From Metellina segmentata (taxonomy: Eukaryota; Arthropoda; Arachnida; Araneae; Tetragnathidae): DNA of 64,000 nucleotides. The notes under the pieces were generated by a model that was given only the letters and a program-made list of their open reading frames with translations, did not search any database and was not told where the DNA came from. The DNA is taken from positions 77,965,914-78,029,913 of the forward strand of contig OX375881.1 in the NCBI GenBank assembly GCA_947359465.1. Reading direction: 5' to 3'. This document shows, piece after piece, positions 1 through 11,709 of this stretch (its first letter is position 1; the number at the start of each line of letters is the position of its first letter). Position numbers and translations under genes: made by a program.

Positions 1-809
1 GAATCCTAACGTAGGGGCACGTGATTGAAAGTACTAGTTTGAATACACTAATACACGAGTTGAATTCCCAAGTCGATTCCTACCTAAACCTACAAACCTC
101 AGAAATCTTACGACAGCCACTCCACCATATACTCCATGTGTTTATCTGGAGGGTAGATGGTTTGATATGTAAATAGTATTACAGAATACCAAGGAAATTG
201 TTTGGAGAAAGGTAAATTCAACAACTACTTGTATCACATGTTTGAATTTACAAAAATATGATGTGATGAAAAATTTCAAAAATGTATTCATATCGCGCCT
301 GTCTTACAATGAATTTATTTAACTCAGACATCTACTGTTAAACTTGTATTGTTTCATTTCAAGGGGAAATCTGTAAGTTCAACACCTGATGTTTCTTGTA
401 TTTCATAAAATGTTTTAATGAGAAAATCCATTAAACCTTTTTGGAATTTGTTTCATTTTTTATGACTATTAGTATTGGATATTTTCTGTCAAATTGTCAA
501 GAATCACTTAGAGGCTTGTTATAGACTCGTACAAATATGATAAGCAAAAGTCATGAAGTAGTTAAGTCATATGAATTTATATTTCCTCAACTTGCATATC
601 AGCAAACCCAAGAGTTCATATTTAAACTGGCACAACTAACAATTTTGCCTAGTATATGATACAAGCTACAACCTTTGTTGTTGAAGAGCAGCGAACATTT
701 CGGAGGTGACTTGTGTTTATCTTGTTTAATTCATCGATTTTGGAAAGTTTTTCTATTCCACGGAACTCACCCTTAAAAACACAAATAGCTCAGATCAATA
801 GCTATATAC
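1..809. other. AT-rich sequence, nothing recognised
   Basis: Non-coding, AT-rich DNA. I see no transposon domain, tandem array or convincing open reading frame. Short open frames near its right end overlap the SINE head and are not coding. Confidence 0.6.
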
Positions 810-819
810 ATATACAGAG

Positions 820-1208
820 CCGCAGTGGCTCAGTCAGTAGAGCGTCGGGCTCGCATCGGAAGGGTTGTGGGTTCTGTCCTCGGTGGAGCCTGCAATTCTG
901 ATGATTGCGAGATCGGTACTTCGACCTGGCTAAAGACCGTCGTGTTCACTAATGGTGACTGGGGCACGTTAAATAGGTAGTGGTCACGATGTCCCCCATG
1001 TTTCCATACCAAATCAATACCTCTGGGGGTACCTGATCAGGGGGTTATCGGCCTCTGATTGGAATCTAAATTACGATAGGTGTGAGTGAATGGATGTGTA
1101 AAAGGGACCTTCCTGTAAAACGGATGTGTCATATATGAAGAAGTCCAACCCTCCGGGGCAATGGCACCCCCAATTGGACTATATACGGCCCGCACGACAA
1201 CAACATAT
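820..1208 (+). repeat. tRNA-derived SINE (family A)
   Basis: The head carries RNA polymerase III promoter boxes: an A box TGGCTCAGTCAGTAGAGCG near 826 and a B box GGGTTCTGTCC near 870. A non-tRNA body of about 300 bp follows, ending in CGCACGACAACAACA. The insertion is flanked by an imperfect 10-bp duplication, ATATACAGAG at 810-819 and ATATACAAAG at 1209-1218. These flanks belong to the end of a mariner relic, so the SINE jumped onto a transposon terminus. The cloverleaf is too degenerate to be a functional tRNA. Short open frames on the minus strand here are chance. Confidence 0.8.
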
Positions 1209-1209
1209 A

Positions 1210-1330
1210 TATACAAAGGCTGTTCGCACATTTTTTAGACGATTTTGGTTTGCGGTAATAAAAATTCGTTTGCTGCAAAAGAAATAATTGCAGTTGTACT
1301 ATGTTTTTAAACGTCAAAGTTATCGTCTGG
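1210..1330 (-). mobile_element. mariner (DD41D-type) relic: terminal repeat plus 5' leader
   Basis: About 120 bp match, almost base for base, the right end of the mariner at 60445-61752. The match covers the terminal repeat ACAAAGGCTGTTCGCAC and continues through the leader to the first codons of the transposase (upstream Met at about 1302). It stops abruptly near 1330, after TATCGTCTGG. Only the 5' end of the element survives. As in the full copy, the gene would read away from this terminus; here that direction is rightwards on the + strand, so this relic lies opposite to the copy at 60.4 kb, and the strand given follows the terminal-repeat convention loosely. Confidence 0.75.
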
Positions 1331-3240
1331 TTGGTATTAATCGGAGTAATATGCTATTTTAAAAGTAATTACATCATAGTTAATTAGTTAATTGGTTAAA
1401 TTAATGTTCTGCAAAAGCAACACAACGGGCTAAATTACCTAATAATAGATCTAAACATTCGTCCAGTTAAAACTTTAAGACAAAAAGGAATTTCATGTTT
1501 TAAAAATGTTTGAAACTCCATTTCACGCTTCTATAAACTTCTCTCATCAGACTGATTTTATTGTAAGATCAACAAGTGTTTCTGAATGTAAAAGTAAAAG
1601 AAAAAGCCGTACCAAAGAATCGCGTATTAGTACATCGGTCGCTGTCTGAATGGAGACAGGCTATATCTGTGTGACAGATGTGCTTAGGTTATGTATATTT
1701 AATAAAGCTAATACAAGAGAAAGGTTTCGCATTAAGATATGAATGATAGATTCCCATCAGGCATACCTTATTCCACTCAGTGTCTTAAGACAAATATTTA
1801 GAAATGATGATGTTTGCTCACCTGGTTTATTTCGATACATATTTTCATCATGATGAAAGTAATTCTTAAAATAAAAGTATAGGAAATTCTTTAGTATTTG
1901 AAAATTGATGCAAATAAATAAGATTAAATATAAGTTGCTTTAGCAGAATAAACATTACAAAAATAAATATCTGAGCAGCATTTTATTATCTTGATTCATT
2001 CTTGAAAAATGATAGTCAATGTTACTTTTTCAGAAGTATTACATATAAGCCGAGGTGCTTATATGTAAGGTATTTCACATGCATTGTTTACAGCAAAATT
2101 CATTGGAAGCATACTTATACATGACAAGGGAGCATAATGCTTGTTCTAAACAGATATATATATTTTTTTTTATACAAACAAATAATAACAGAACGGATCT
2201 TTCATAACAATTGTTTTTCGCCTTTAATTTCAGATTTAGTTGTTTAGATATTTAGTGATTTTTTGGTTATGTATGAACAGAAAATAATTATTTGGCCTCC
2301 AAATCAGGATAATATCATTTTTTAAGTAAAGCTGCACATTATTTTAAAATGTTGATGATTCATGGACACGATTTGTTACTCAATTCTAAAGTCGATTCTT
2401 TAAGAATTGATAACACTATTAAATATCTTTTGGATTGTCTCCAATAGATGTTTCGTTTTCAACAAAACTTATCAGATACTTATAGATACAATATTACGCA
2501 ATTAAAAGAAAAATTATCAGATTTTTATATCGCCATAGTAAAATATCGATAAAATCGTAATGATGAGGTCTCATTCTGACCGAGGTTGGTCAAATCTTGA
2601 TGGCTGAGATATATCGTCAAAACTACTAATAAGTTAATAATAAAATGAGTTACACAACTTCAATTGATTGGAGAAATGCATATCCTTATTTCCACTGTTA
2701 TTTATTGCATAAAGAAGGAAAGAATGACGCTGTCAAGCGGATCTAAATTTATGTCAATGTTTATACTTAACAATTGATTAGGCATTACATGCTTGTACTC
2801 TCATTCATATGTAAGATTTACAAACAAAACCGACAGAACCGTGATAACTTGGTATGATTAGTGTCTTTACTTATTAATTTTTTTTTATTTTCCGTAGAAG
2901 ATTGCTTAAGAGATAAGTTAAAAACTTCTTGCGATGTGTTTTAAGATAACGAAAAAACATAATATTCATTAAAGTGTACTGTTAAAATACTACTATCTTC
3001 CTGTGAAAAAATTGTTAAATTTCAAGTATCAGTAATTGGCATTTTAAATCTATAGTTTCCATTACTTTGAGATTTGTGAAATAATAGTGCTCTTAGTCAA
3101 GACCTATTTAATATAATGACGTTGAATAAATAACAGCAATTTCAACAGTACAGCCAGAAGCCCATAAAAAGCACGTCGCATTGACAAATTAATATAGAAT
3201 ACGCCTAGTGTTTTCCTAAAACCCGGATTATAATAGCGCA
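1331..3240. other. AT-rich sequence, nothing recognised
   Basis: Long AT-rich stretch with many short A/T runs. I found no open frame of note, transposase motif or tandem structure. Confidence 0.55.
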
Positions 3241-4160
3241 TTTATCAGAATGATGACATTACTTTCCCTCCAGCGTGCCAACAGCACAAATAAAAGGGCA
3301 GAAAAATAGCAGTTAATCCTTGCCTCCTGCCGGGTCCGAGAGCGGAATAAAACAACGCAAGTATTTACTTCGCTCTCATAAACCATCGCTGAAAAAAACA
3401 CTGGCAAAAATGCAGGAGCAAAAAAAAAACAGGAGATTATTAGTGCATATCGAAGACATGTGTCTTCTCACAGAGAGCGAGTGGAAGAAATCCTTACTTA
3501 ATGATGTGTTCAATAAGGGGTTATAAAAAGAAAATTGGAAACGGGGAAAAACAGACAAGAAAAGTGCTGCAGAGGTCCAGCATGCGTAAATAATGTAAAA
3601 GATAAAAGCTGAAACAAGCGACATAGCACTTTGAGGGAAGGGAAAGGAAGGGAAAACAAAGTGTAGCGTAGGGAAAAAAGTCCCTTGCTCAGCGTAAGGC
3701 AAAGGCAAGTCTTTGTGTTGTTCTGCGTACACTACTATCTCATGTGACTGTTCCTTCCCTGTAGCAGGGTGTGACGGAACTAAGACCCAAAACAAATAAT
3801 TAGTGGCCAAGGAGCATTCCTTTGGGATTGGACTCTTGAGAGCCATGGTGCAATCATCTTCTTTGTGCGTTCTTTGTTAAGGGAAGGTGGCTGGGAGAAA
3901 TAAAAATAAGTCGCACTGTGGATAAAAACCGGAAAAATGCGCCCGCTGCATTTGTTTTCACACTTATTGGCTTCATTGTTGGAAGGAAGTGGTGTTAATG
4001 CCTTTTGATTTTGAGACCTTTGGTTAAGTTGGCTCTGTTAGTGGAACAAAGGAAAACAGGAATTTGGCGATCGCATAAGAAATGTTGATTGAGGAGTCAT
4101 GGCATTTTAGGGTTGCAAAGCGTTAGTGTGAACAAGGAGTTGTCCTACACACCTTATAGG
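3241..4160. other. GC-richer block of unknown nature
   Basis: This block stands out from its AT-rich surroundings and contains purine-rich runs such as AGGGAAGGGAAAGGAAGGG near 3634. The longest open frame is a minus-strand frame of 156 codons (3376-3846). Its product is low in charged-residue structure, rich in F/S/L and matches no family I know; it probably arises because the opposite strand is purine-rich and poor in stops. The block resembles in character the GC islands at 38, 42, 55 and 62 kb, but I could not find decayed copies beside it with confidence. Confidence 0.4.
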
Positions 4161-5619
4161 GTTTTTCAACATTCTAAGGTAAGCAATGTTTCTTTAAGAT
4201 ACTGAAAAACCTATTTCACTTTAAATTAAGTATGATGGTGAACCTTAAAAATAATATTTTGATTTTCTTTAAATAACTTAGTCGAGAGAGTTGGTAGTGG
4301 ATTGCATAGATCTGGTACAAATTTTAACAAGTTGGGAGAATATCTAATAAAGCCCATATGGCCTTAATGTATAAAAAATCCTCAATTATAATGACTTTAG
4401 ACAAATGTTTTGAAAATTGTTATTGGGGTATTCATAAAAGTGTCGTGTTGTAGGTAGATAGATAGGTTGTTGGATTTACGTTGTACTGGAGCAAACGAAA
4501 AGGACATTATTAATCATGAAAGACGGTTTAACACAGAGAAACCAATATAATACAAAAATTCTATCTATCTATATTTATGTCTTGTCAACCAACTCGTGTC
4601 TCAAAAATATGAAAATTACTTAAAAACTGATTTAAGACATTTTAAAAAACTGATGTTGAAACTAATAATTTTAAAATTTCAAACTTTTATTTCAGTAACT
4701 AGCTGGTCCACCTTAGGAATCAGATTTTTAGGTACCGATCTAAAGATAAATGTTCCGAATATTTCAAATCCGTTGACATTTTTAGGCGATCTTTAACGGT
4801 CTAGGCTATAGAAAAAAGAACTAAGTGACTCTAGTTAACAGATTATGTTTTTATCATCTGGCTGGAAAATCATTCCTCCGTGCAAAATCAAAACTGAAAC
4901 GAAAACAATGAATTTATAATCTGTGATCTTTTCTATGCTGTTGTATTCAATAATGATTAAATTTCATTCTAGATTGAATTTTAAAATTCGCAGCGACTCT
5001 AAAATAGCAAAACCTTTGGACTACCTGTATGGCAAATACCATTTCTGTAAGTGTCATAGATTCGTCAGGACTTTCCATGCAAGAAACAAACAGACAAACA
5101 CGTCCTTTTATAATATCACAGATATGCAGTGACGCAAATACAATATTTAAATGGTCAAATAGATTGTTAGCATTTCACTTTAGGGTCATCACAAAGAGCG
5201 AATGAATGTAAATACGTCTGAAATTAGTGTGGTGATCTTAATAGAATGAAACACCAAGCGATTTTCACGAAATATACGTTATTGACAATGACCGTATCAG
5301 AACTTAGCAGAAAACGGAAATGCAATGTAGTAAAATTTTGAATGCGCCTTTAATCTTCGGTGTTTAACATTAATATCACTGATTATTTAACTATTACCTA
5401 CAAATTCGGAATTCATTGTATGAAATTTTTATTGGAAAAATGCTGATACATTATTTTGCGAAGTGAAGGTATATTCGGAATTCAATAAGGAAGCTCGTTC
5501 CATCCACCACTAAAACACTAACGCCATCTGCGTTTAAATAGACAAAAGAAAGCTTTCATATATAAACTGTCCATACTTCCTTGATAAATAAAACGAGACA
5601 TAAACACTGCACAAATGGG

Positions 5620-5623
<4 letters not shown>
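4161..5623. other. AT-rich sequence, nothing recognised
   Basis: Two short open frames (4596-4796 and 4923-5132) have no recognisable protein and composition typical of random AT-rich DNA. No repeat was detected by eye. Confidence 0.5.

Positions 5624-5651
<28 letters not shown>
5624..5651. repeat. (TA)n microsatellite
   Basis: Uninterrupted TA dinucleotide run of about 28 bp. Confidence 0.97.
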
Positions 5652-5656
<5 letters not shown>

Positions 5657-5781
5657 CTGTATTCACTTCTAAGTTAAGCGGTAAAAAAACTTTCATTACA
5701 TAAAACAATGAGCTTATACGTTATCTACCAATATGTACTTGTACATCTATGATAGAAAAAAAAAAGAAAATTTTTTCATAT

Positions 5782-6085
5782 TCAATAGTTGGTAGAGCCT
5801 CTACCAGAGGCAATTGTAGCCTCAACCTTCCAAGGCATGCTTTCCACAAGTCCTTGTATGACAACTAGTGGTATTTTCTTCCACCCGACTTGGAGAAGAC
5901 ATGTAAGTTCCTTCACCGATTTTGGACGGTTGTTGTACCCCTTAATTCGGTGATCCTTCTCGACTTAGAGTTTCTAGAGAGGGTTCAGGTCTGAGATCTG
6001 GCCAGGCCAGTTCATTCGATTAATCCCATAGTCACCATACCAATCTATGGTAGACCTCGCAACATGGACATACTCGTATAACCCA
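5782..6085 (-). pseudogene. Tc1-like transposase, C-terminal fragment
   Basis: Read on the minus strand, one frame gives HVARSTIDWYGDYGINRMNW, then PGQISDLNPL, and ends in KVEATIASGRGSTNY followed by a stop at 5784-5782. This is the typical C-terminal third of a Tc1-family DD34E transposase: the block before the third catalytic residue, then the conserved C-terminal tail. The SPDLNPxE-type motif reads ISDLNPL followed by TAG, so the catalytic Glu codon itself is now a stop, and a second stop follows three codons later. The fragment begins abruptly near 6085. It lies in the same orientation as the piece at 6371-7474, but both contain an HVAR segment. They may therefore come from two copies or from a rearranged one. 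Confidence 0.8.
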
Positions 6086-6370
6086 CAGACACTTCCTCCT
6101 CGGAGAAGATCAACCTATTTGTAATCATTGTATTTGTCGACTAACGGTAAAACATGTTTTAATAGAATGTTCTCATTTTAATAGTCAACGACTTAAACAT
6201 TTTAATTCTTATACATTGGTTTTAGAAGACATGGTTGCAGAGAATCCTCATCCAAATATTTTTAGCTTTTTACATGACATTGGGTTCATATATCACATAT
6301 AATTTTATATAGTATTCATTCATAATGTTTTGACTCATTTCACTTTATAACTATATTATATATCTGATTT
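6086..6370. other. AT-rich spacer between two Tc1-like fragments
   Basis: No coding similarity. It may be an insertion into one Tc1 copy or simply the junction between two copies. The first ~30 bp on the right of the upstream fragment are slightly GC-richer and unassigned. Confidence 0.4.
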
Positions 6371-7474
6371 TTTATCTTGAGTTTGGCATAATATGTCCCA
6401 AGAGGACTCAATGCCACAAAACCATATCCAATCCAATCTCGCAACATGACGGTTGGTGTTGTTGTCCTGAAGTAACATGGGTCCAACCCGTAAAAGTGCA
6501 ACAACGTAGGAAGCTCACTTTCATCCAAAATAGTGCAGTAGGCCTCGACATTGAGCTTACCATGAATTTGGACCAGGGGGGACTAATGCCTAGGGTCCCA
6601 GTCCATACCAGGAAAAACACCCTCAGACCATAATTCCACATCGCCGAACTTTACTGTGGGCACAATGCAATCTGACTGAAAGCGTTCTTCAGTTAGACAC
6701 CAGACCATGATCCTGCCATCCGAAAGGTAGAGGTTGAACCTTAATTCGTCGCTCCAGAGAACCTATTTCCACTGATATACGGTCCACTTTCGACAGGCTT
6801 TGTACCACTTTAACCGAGAACGCTGTTGGACTTTCTGGTCAAAGGCTTATGGGCGGCAGAACGACCATGAAAACCAAGAAGATGTGCTTCCTTACGGATG
6901 GTATTAATCGAAACAACACTCCCGGAAGCCTGTTGAAACTCCTGGATTATGTGGGCTATCGGTTGGGTGCGGTTCTTGCGAATTTCACTGGACAGCACAC
7001 TCTATCTCCCAGTTTCGTGGGTCCGCCTATTCGGGGTACATTCCGACAATCACAACTCACCTTCCACTTCTGAATCACCTAGGCCACAATTGATTTTGGG
7101 TAATTAAGCTCTTTAGTTATGTCCCTGCCGACCAACCGGTATAGTGGTTAAGGTGTTAGCCTCTAGCTCGGAAGGTACCCGGTTCGAATCCGGGTTCGGG
7201 CATGGATGTTTGTAAGCGTATTCCAGCTCAGGTGTTGCTTCGTCATCTGAACATGGTTCAAAATTACGAAGTATAAATTGTTAGGGGCAATGATGGTCCT
7301 CCCACTGGGTGCTCCTTCACAAGTGGCCATCACTTCCGGCCTTGTAGTGGCCAATGACTTAGGTCAAATGTGCCCGCCATTAGAAAAAAAAAGTTATGTC
7401 CCTTAAGGATCGGCCATTTCTGTGATACACGACGATTACACCTTTCTCGAAATCAGATAACTGTGCACTTCGTG
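6371..7474 (-). pseudogene. Tc1-like transposase, N-terminal two thirds, split by a SINE
   Basis: The likely start at 7474 gives MPRSAQLSDFEKGVIVVYHR, a Tc1-type helix-turn-helix opening. After the SINE insertion (7127-7403 including one target repeat) it continues ELNYPKSIVA, a stop, then a frameshift into LLSSEIRKNRTQPIAHIIQE, the second DNA-binding domain. Further on, WSDELRFNLYLSDGRIMVW holds the first catalytic Asp and LLQDNNTNRHVARLDW the second. The copy therefore has at least one stop and several frameshifts and is dead. The third catalytic region is not present here in frame; a C-terminal fragment lies at 5782-6085. Family: Tc1/mariner superfamily cut-and-paste transposase acting on terminal inverted repeats; I could not define this copy's ends. 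Confidence 0.85.
7127..7391 (+). repeat. tRNA-derived SINE (family B), with target-site duplication
   Basis: The head GCCGACCAACCGGTATAGTG contains an A box (TAGTGGTTAAGG) and a perfect B box GGTTCGAATCC near 7179. The body ends ...GCCCGCCATTAG plus an A run. It is flanked by exact copies of AGTTATGTCCCT at 7115-7126 and 7392-7403, so the insertion is precise and fairly young. Removing the element and one repeat restores the reading continuity of the Tc1 transposase around it. The head is tRNA-like, but its acceptor stem does not pair well, so it is a SINE and not a tRNA gene. Confidence 0.92.
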
Positions 7475-8834
7475 GCATAGTACATGCGACTAATACCAAT
7501 GTTGTTTCCTACACGTTATTTAACGGCGGAGGGCGTTATATATATATCAGGACCGCAGATATCGTCATTTGTATGGATGCCCAAAGACTTCTTGGTAGAT
7601 AGTGTATATTACATTGTTCTTCAGTGACAGAACCTACATAATTATATTTCTAAACGTAGTAGAGACTGTAGTACTTCATCACCACTTTCTAATAATTTTT
7701 AGATGAAGGAAGCTTTGAAAATTTTGGTCTTTTCTCAACACCTAATCATAAAACTTTGGCATACTTTTGTCTTACTACTAAGGTAACCCACATTTTCATT
7801 GTTCATATTGTTCATTGCATAAAATGTTCTGCTGTAATTCTAGAGACAAATAATAAACTACACTATCACGAAACCCTTAAACCTTTTGGCATTTTTAATT
7901 CATTTCAGAAACATTGTGTACCCATCAATCATATATAGTATATTTTTTTACAAGGCGTAAAATTAATGCGACTCGATGATCATACAAATTACTAGAATCC
8001 ATGGAGTAATTAATATACATACATAGGTTATGAACAATAATCTATGATTCACCAGTATAAAAGTATATTTATACTTTTTATTAACAAAAGAAACAAAAAA
8101 AATGATATTTTCCCCCTAAAAAAGATGTAATGGTTAAAAAACGATACTTTACTATTCCAATCAGTCCGAATGGTAAGCCTACTCATAGCAAGTCGAACTT
8201 TTGATTTAGTAGTACTTTTGTACAGCTAAAACTATACAAATAACAATAATTTAGAATGTAGTTTACTAGTACGTATACTTAAAATTAAAAGTCTAAATGG
8301 AAAAATAGTCTTTTTTAAAGCATGAGTTTTATTTGTCATTAAGCTTCATTAGAACTCAGTGTTGACCATAATTGTATTGCGTAATTAGAACCAAAAGGTG
8401 TTTTTGAAGTTTTTGTTTTGCTCATGTACTAGCGAAACGATTAACTATGGTAAAAGGAGTTTAAATTTGTTGTTCTTTTTAAGAGCTTAAGAACATACAC
8501 AACACTCTATTAAGCACACCCGTTTCCACGCAACAATAATTCCATGAAAAAGCTAATTAGTTTTCGCACAAGATTTAGTTTTGTTATTATTCCAAAGTCA
8601 CGTTTTTTAATTTCCATTAATTAAATTCATCCTGAAATCCTGTTTAAAAGGAAAATATTCAGGTAAGCCATTCTTTTGTTGTATTTAAAGTTTCGTTCGC
8701 GAAAACTATATCTTTTAAAGCTTACTTCTACAGCATTTTCAACATGTATTCCTTTTTAAATACAAGTAAAACTACATCGAGGATAGAAAGTTTCTATAGT
8801 ACTGATAAAATTGTAATACTGATATTTAAAAATC
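7475..8834. other. AT-rich sequence; first ~90 bp probably Tc1 leader
   Basis: The sequence just right of the transposase start is GC-richer up to about 7565 and probably belongs to the Tc1 5' region; I could not identify a terminal repeat. The rest is AT-rich without recognised features. Confidence 0.45.
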
Positions 8835-9107
8835 TACAGACCAATCGGTCTAGTAACGAAGGTTACGGCCTCTGGATCGGAAGATTCCTAGTTTGAATCT
8901 GGGGTCAATATATGGATATAAATTATGCTGTCCTTTGTTAGGGGCAATGATGGTCCACCCACTGGGTTACCCCTTCACGAGTGACCATCACTTCCGGCCT
9001 TGTAGTGGCCAAGGACATTTCTTAGTGCACGCCATTGGAAGTTGTGACCTTCACTCCCGGTCTTGTAGTGGTCAAGGATAGTGTCTAGTGCCCGCCATTG
9101 GAACAAA
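8835..9107 (+). repeat. SINE family B, older copy with duplicated 3' unit
   Basis: The head (GACCAATCGGTCTAGTAACG) and B-box region (TAGTTTGAATCTGG) are degenerate forms of the copy at 7127. The central TTAGGGGCAATGATGGTCC is identical. The 3' unit, from GTGACCATCACTTCCGGCC to GCACGCCATTGGAA, is repeated a second time in tandem, ending GCCCGCCATTGGAAC and an A run. No flanking duplication was found, consistent with greater age. Confidence 0.85.
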
Positions 9108-9164
9108 AAAATTATTAAAACTCTAGGTGTGTAATTTCAAAATAAAAATGAGTCTGCAATAGTA

Positions 9165-9370
9165 CTGTTGGATGAATTGCATTTAGCAACCAAAGGGCTG
9201 CGAGTTCAGAAATCGATCGAACTAAGGACCGTAGAGCTTGTGTGGGATGTTGCACATTAAATCTGTCGTGGCCTGAACTGTCCTTGCGTCGTGGTGTAGA
9301 GTTCTGGAGAGTTATGTGCCAGCTCAAGTGTTAACCTCGTCATCTTAATGTGGTTGAAAATTACGAGATG
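9165..9370 (+). repeat. Diverged SINE fragment related to family B
   Basis: The segment CCAGCTCAAGTGTTAACCTC near 9320 and the following GTGGTTGAAAATTACGA match the middle of the 7127 copy (CCAGCTCAGGTGTTGCTTCG and GTTCAAAATTACGA). The part to the left contains a weak tRNA-like stretch. It directly follows another family B copy, so it may be a second insertion or a dimer. Confidence 0.55.
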
Positions 9371-10533
9371 CCTCGAATATTTCCCTTTGAGATTGATCCC
9401 AGAATCTAGTCTATAGCGTGTCTGTCGTGTTGCTCTAGTGAGATGTTAATTCTAATAGCTACCTGGATTTTTATGTAAAATTAGTTTACAAACCGGTTTT
9501 TGAAGCAGCATTATTTTTTAAAGCTATTCAAAATCCAATAAAATTTTCCATTTCTAAAAGTATTTATTTTATTAAATGCTAAATTTTAAATATTGTAAAA
9601 AATCGAAAATTATTTTAATATTTCATAAATTGTAATTCTGGCATCAAAATATAAGTCTATGTCATAAATTTCAGATAATTTTTATTTTATAGGTAACCGA
9701 TTTTAATTTAAAGAAGTATTAATATAAATTATGTATCGAAACAGTCATAAAGTTTCAATTTCTTTCAAATTATGCAAGAAAGAATATTTATGAAAATGAA
9801 AATAACATATACATTAATGACTGCCACAAAAATCTATTGAAGTCTAATAAAATACAATGTTTTAAGTTTTGAACATACAATTGCTTAGAAAATACTCTAC
9901 AAGGTCTCAAAATAGAAACTGTTTAATTTGTATAAGATGATACTATAACCTATTAAACTATAACAAGTGTAAAAGTATAAGTATTTGGATGCGGGATCTT
10001 CAAATCATTATATCTTACATTCATAATTTTCTCAAATCCAAAATATCCAATGAGATTTGTAAATAATGCAGGTCCAATTATCTATAACGTGCCTTTTGCG
10101 CATCTCTATATCTTAAGTTCCAGTAAAATATCTGTTTGTTTGGCTATAATTTGATATTATCTGCAAGTGTGTATATGGCGCAGCTTCGATAATTATAGTA
10201 TTTTTACCAGAAAAGTCAACTTTGCAAGCAAATTCTTCAAACAACTAATAGAAATTAAAATATTTGCTAAAAAGCAATCAATTTCACTATGTGATGCCTC
10301 GAAGGTTACGCGACTGTTTAAATATGAATTTGAATTATGAATAATATAAAGTACTTTTATTTTGCTTATACCGTTATACCTGAACATACTGTTATATCTG
10401 CTCAATTCGATGGTTCATAATGTTTAGTAGGCTCCAGAAAAAAAAAGGAACCTATTATCAGCCTTAGCTCAGAAAATAAACGAAAATGTATAATTTGAAG
10501 TTGATTCAAGATTTTGGGATTCGTAAGATTACA
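9371..10533. other. AT-rich sequence, nothing recognised
   Basis: Very AT-rich, with A/T homopolymer runs. No coding, repeat or transposon feature is supported. Confidence 0.55.
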
Positions 10534-10647
10534 TCTATATAAATAAGAATGGAGTGTTTGTTTGTACATTCAATATTTTCGACTCATTTCAAGTTTTCTA
10601 TCCGTTTTGGACCCTTCTGATGACGAATCCGCCTTTTTCTCGTTTGG

Positions 10648-10682
<35 letters not shown>

Positions 10683-11551
10683 ATGTTGTGCCCTATACAC
10701 GTCCACGCGTTTTAAGATATTTTCATGAAAATTTGCATACAGAGAGTACTTATCTTGATTTAGTGAGTGGAATTGGTTGCGAAAGTCTGTCTGTCCGTCT
10801 TTCTGTTCTATGCTCGATTTTGTGTTTGTGTGTTTGTGTAAGCATCACATGAATTGTATTCCAGATATTTGATTGCATTGTATTTTATTTTATACATTAT
10901 CTAATAAATTAGTGAATGCAATATTAAACATTTCTTTATTGTTATATTTAGACGAGTTTCATGCTAAAACACCTGAGTAAGTATACTTAAATCAACCATA
11001 ATTTGGTAGTTTTGGAAAAATTGGAATGTCTATTGAATATTACGATTAATTCGATTGCTTTACCAGTACTGCTGAAAAAGTAATTATTCTTCAAAAAATT
11101 ATTATTTTTTTTTATGGAATTTCATCTCTGATACTTCATTTATTTCGAGTCTTATTTTTATTCTTTGCGCAATGAAAACGATTTCCGAATATTTGGGACA
11201 GACGATATTTTTCAATGAAACGAGAATGAACAAGATCGCGCGAGCAGTGATATTTTTTCTGGTTCTTTCGCTCTGAATTAATTTCACATTTCTAAATTTT
11301 GTACACTTTTAGTTGTAAGTTGTGGCAACTGTGCGAGATCAAGAGATAAAATTGAATCACAAATTAATATCTTTAGAACAATTTTTTGCGACATCTTTTA
11401 TTTTGTTTTACATTGCTGTTTCCTGTTTTAAATATTTATTATTTTAATAAATGTGTTTTCCTTCTCATCACACGCAACAGCACCACAAAGTATTAGACTT
11501 AAAAATGTTAGGTAAGTCAGTATACATTTTCAGTAAATTTTAAGTGTAGTT

Positions 11552-11650
11552 ATGCCATTATTGAAAGAATAATGCCGTTATTTAAAGAATAATGCCGTTA
11601 TTTAAAGAATAATGCCGTTATTTAAAGTATAATGCCGTTATTGAAAGAAT
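11552..11650 (+). repeat. 20-bp minisatellite inside Helitron copy 1
   Basis: Five tandem units of the type AATAATGCCGTTATTTAAAG. The reverse-oriented copy at 49.9-51.5 kb has about six units, so the array length varies between insertions. Confidence 0.93.
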
Positions 11651-11709
11651 AATAATGTTTAAAAATCCAAAATAGAACTTTTTCCAACATTAAAAAATTC
11701 GTTGTAATA

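Noticed and set aside
3376..3846. 156-codon open frame on the minus strand
   Set aside because: The longest non-repeat frame, but its product is F/S/L-rich without domains and lies opposite a purine-rich stretch that removes stops; no splice context or homologue recognised.
7127..7202. Functional tRNA gene (perfect B box, tRNA-like arms)
   Set aside because: The acceptor stem does not pair, and the sequence continues into a SINE body with target-site duplications.
10562..10852. 96-codon frame also present (88 codons) in the reverse Helitron copy
   Set aside because: Lies in the 5' non-coding end with a TGTC run that changes the residue number between copies; Helitron-like terminal sequence, not a protein family.
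11552..11650. CRISPR-like regular repeats
   Set aside because: Contiguous 20-bp tandem units with no spacers, inside a Helitron of a eukaryotic genome.
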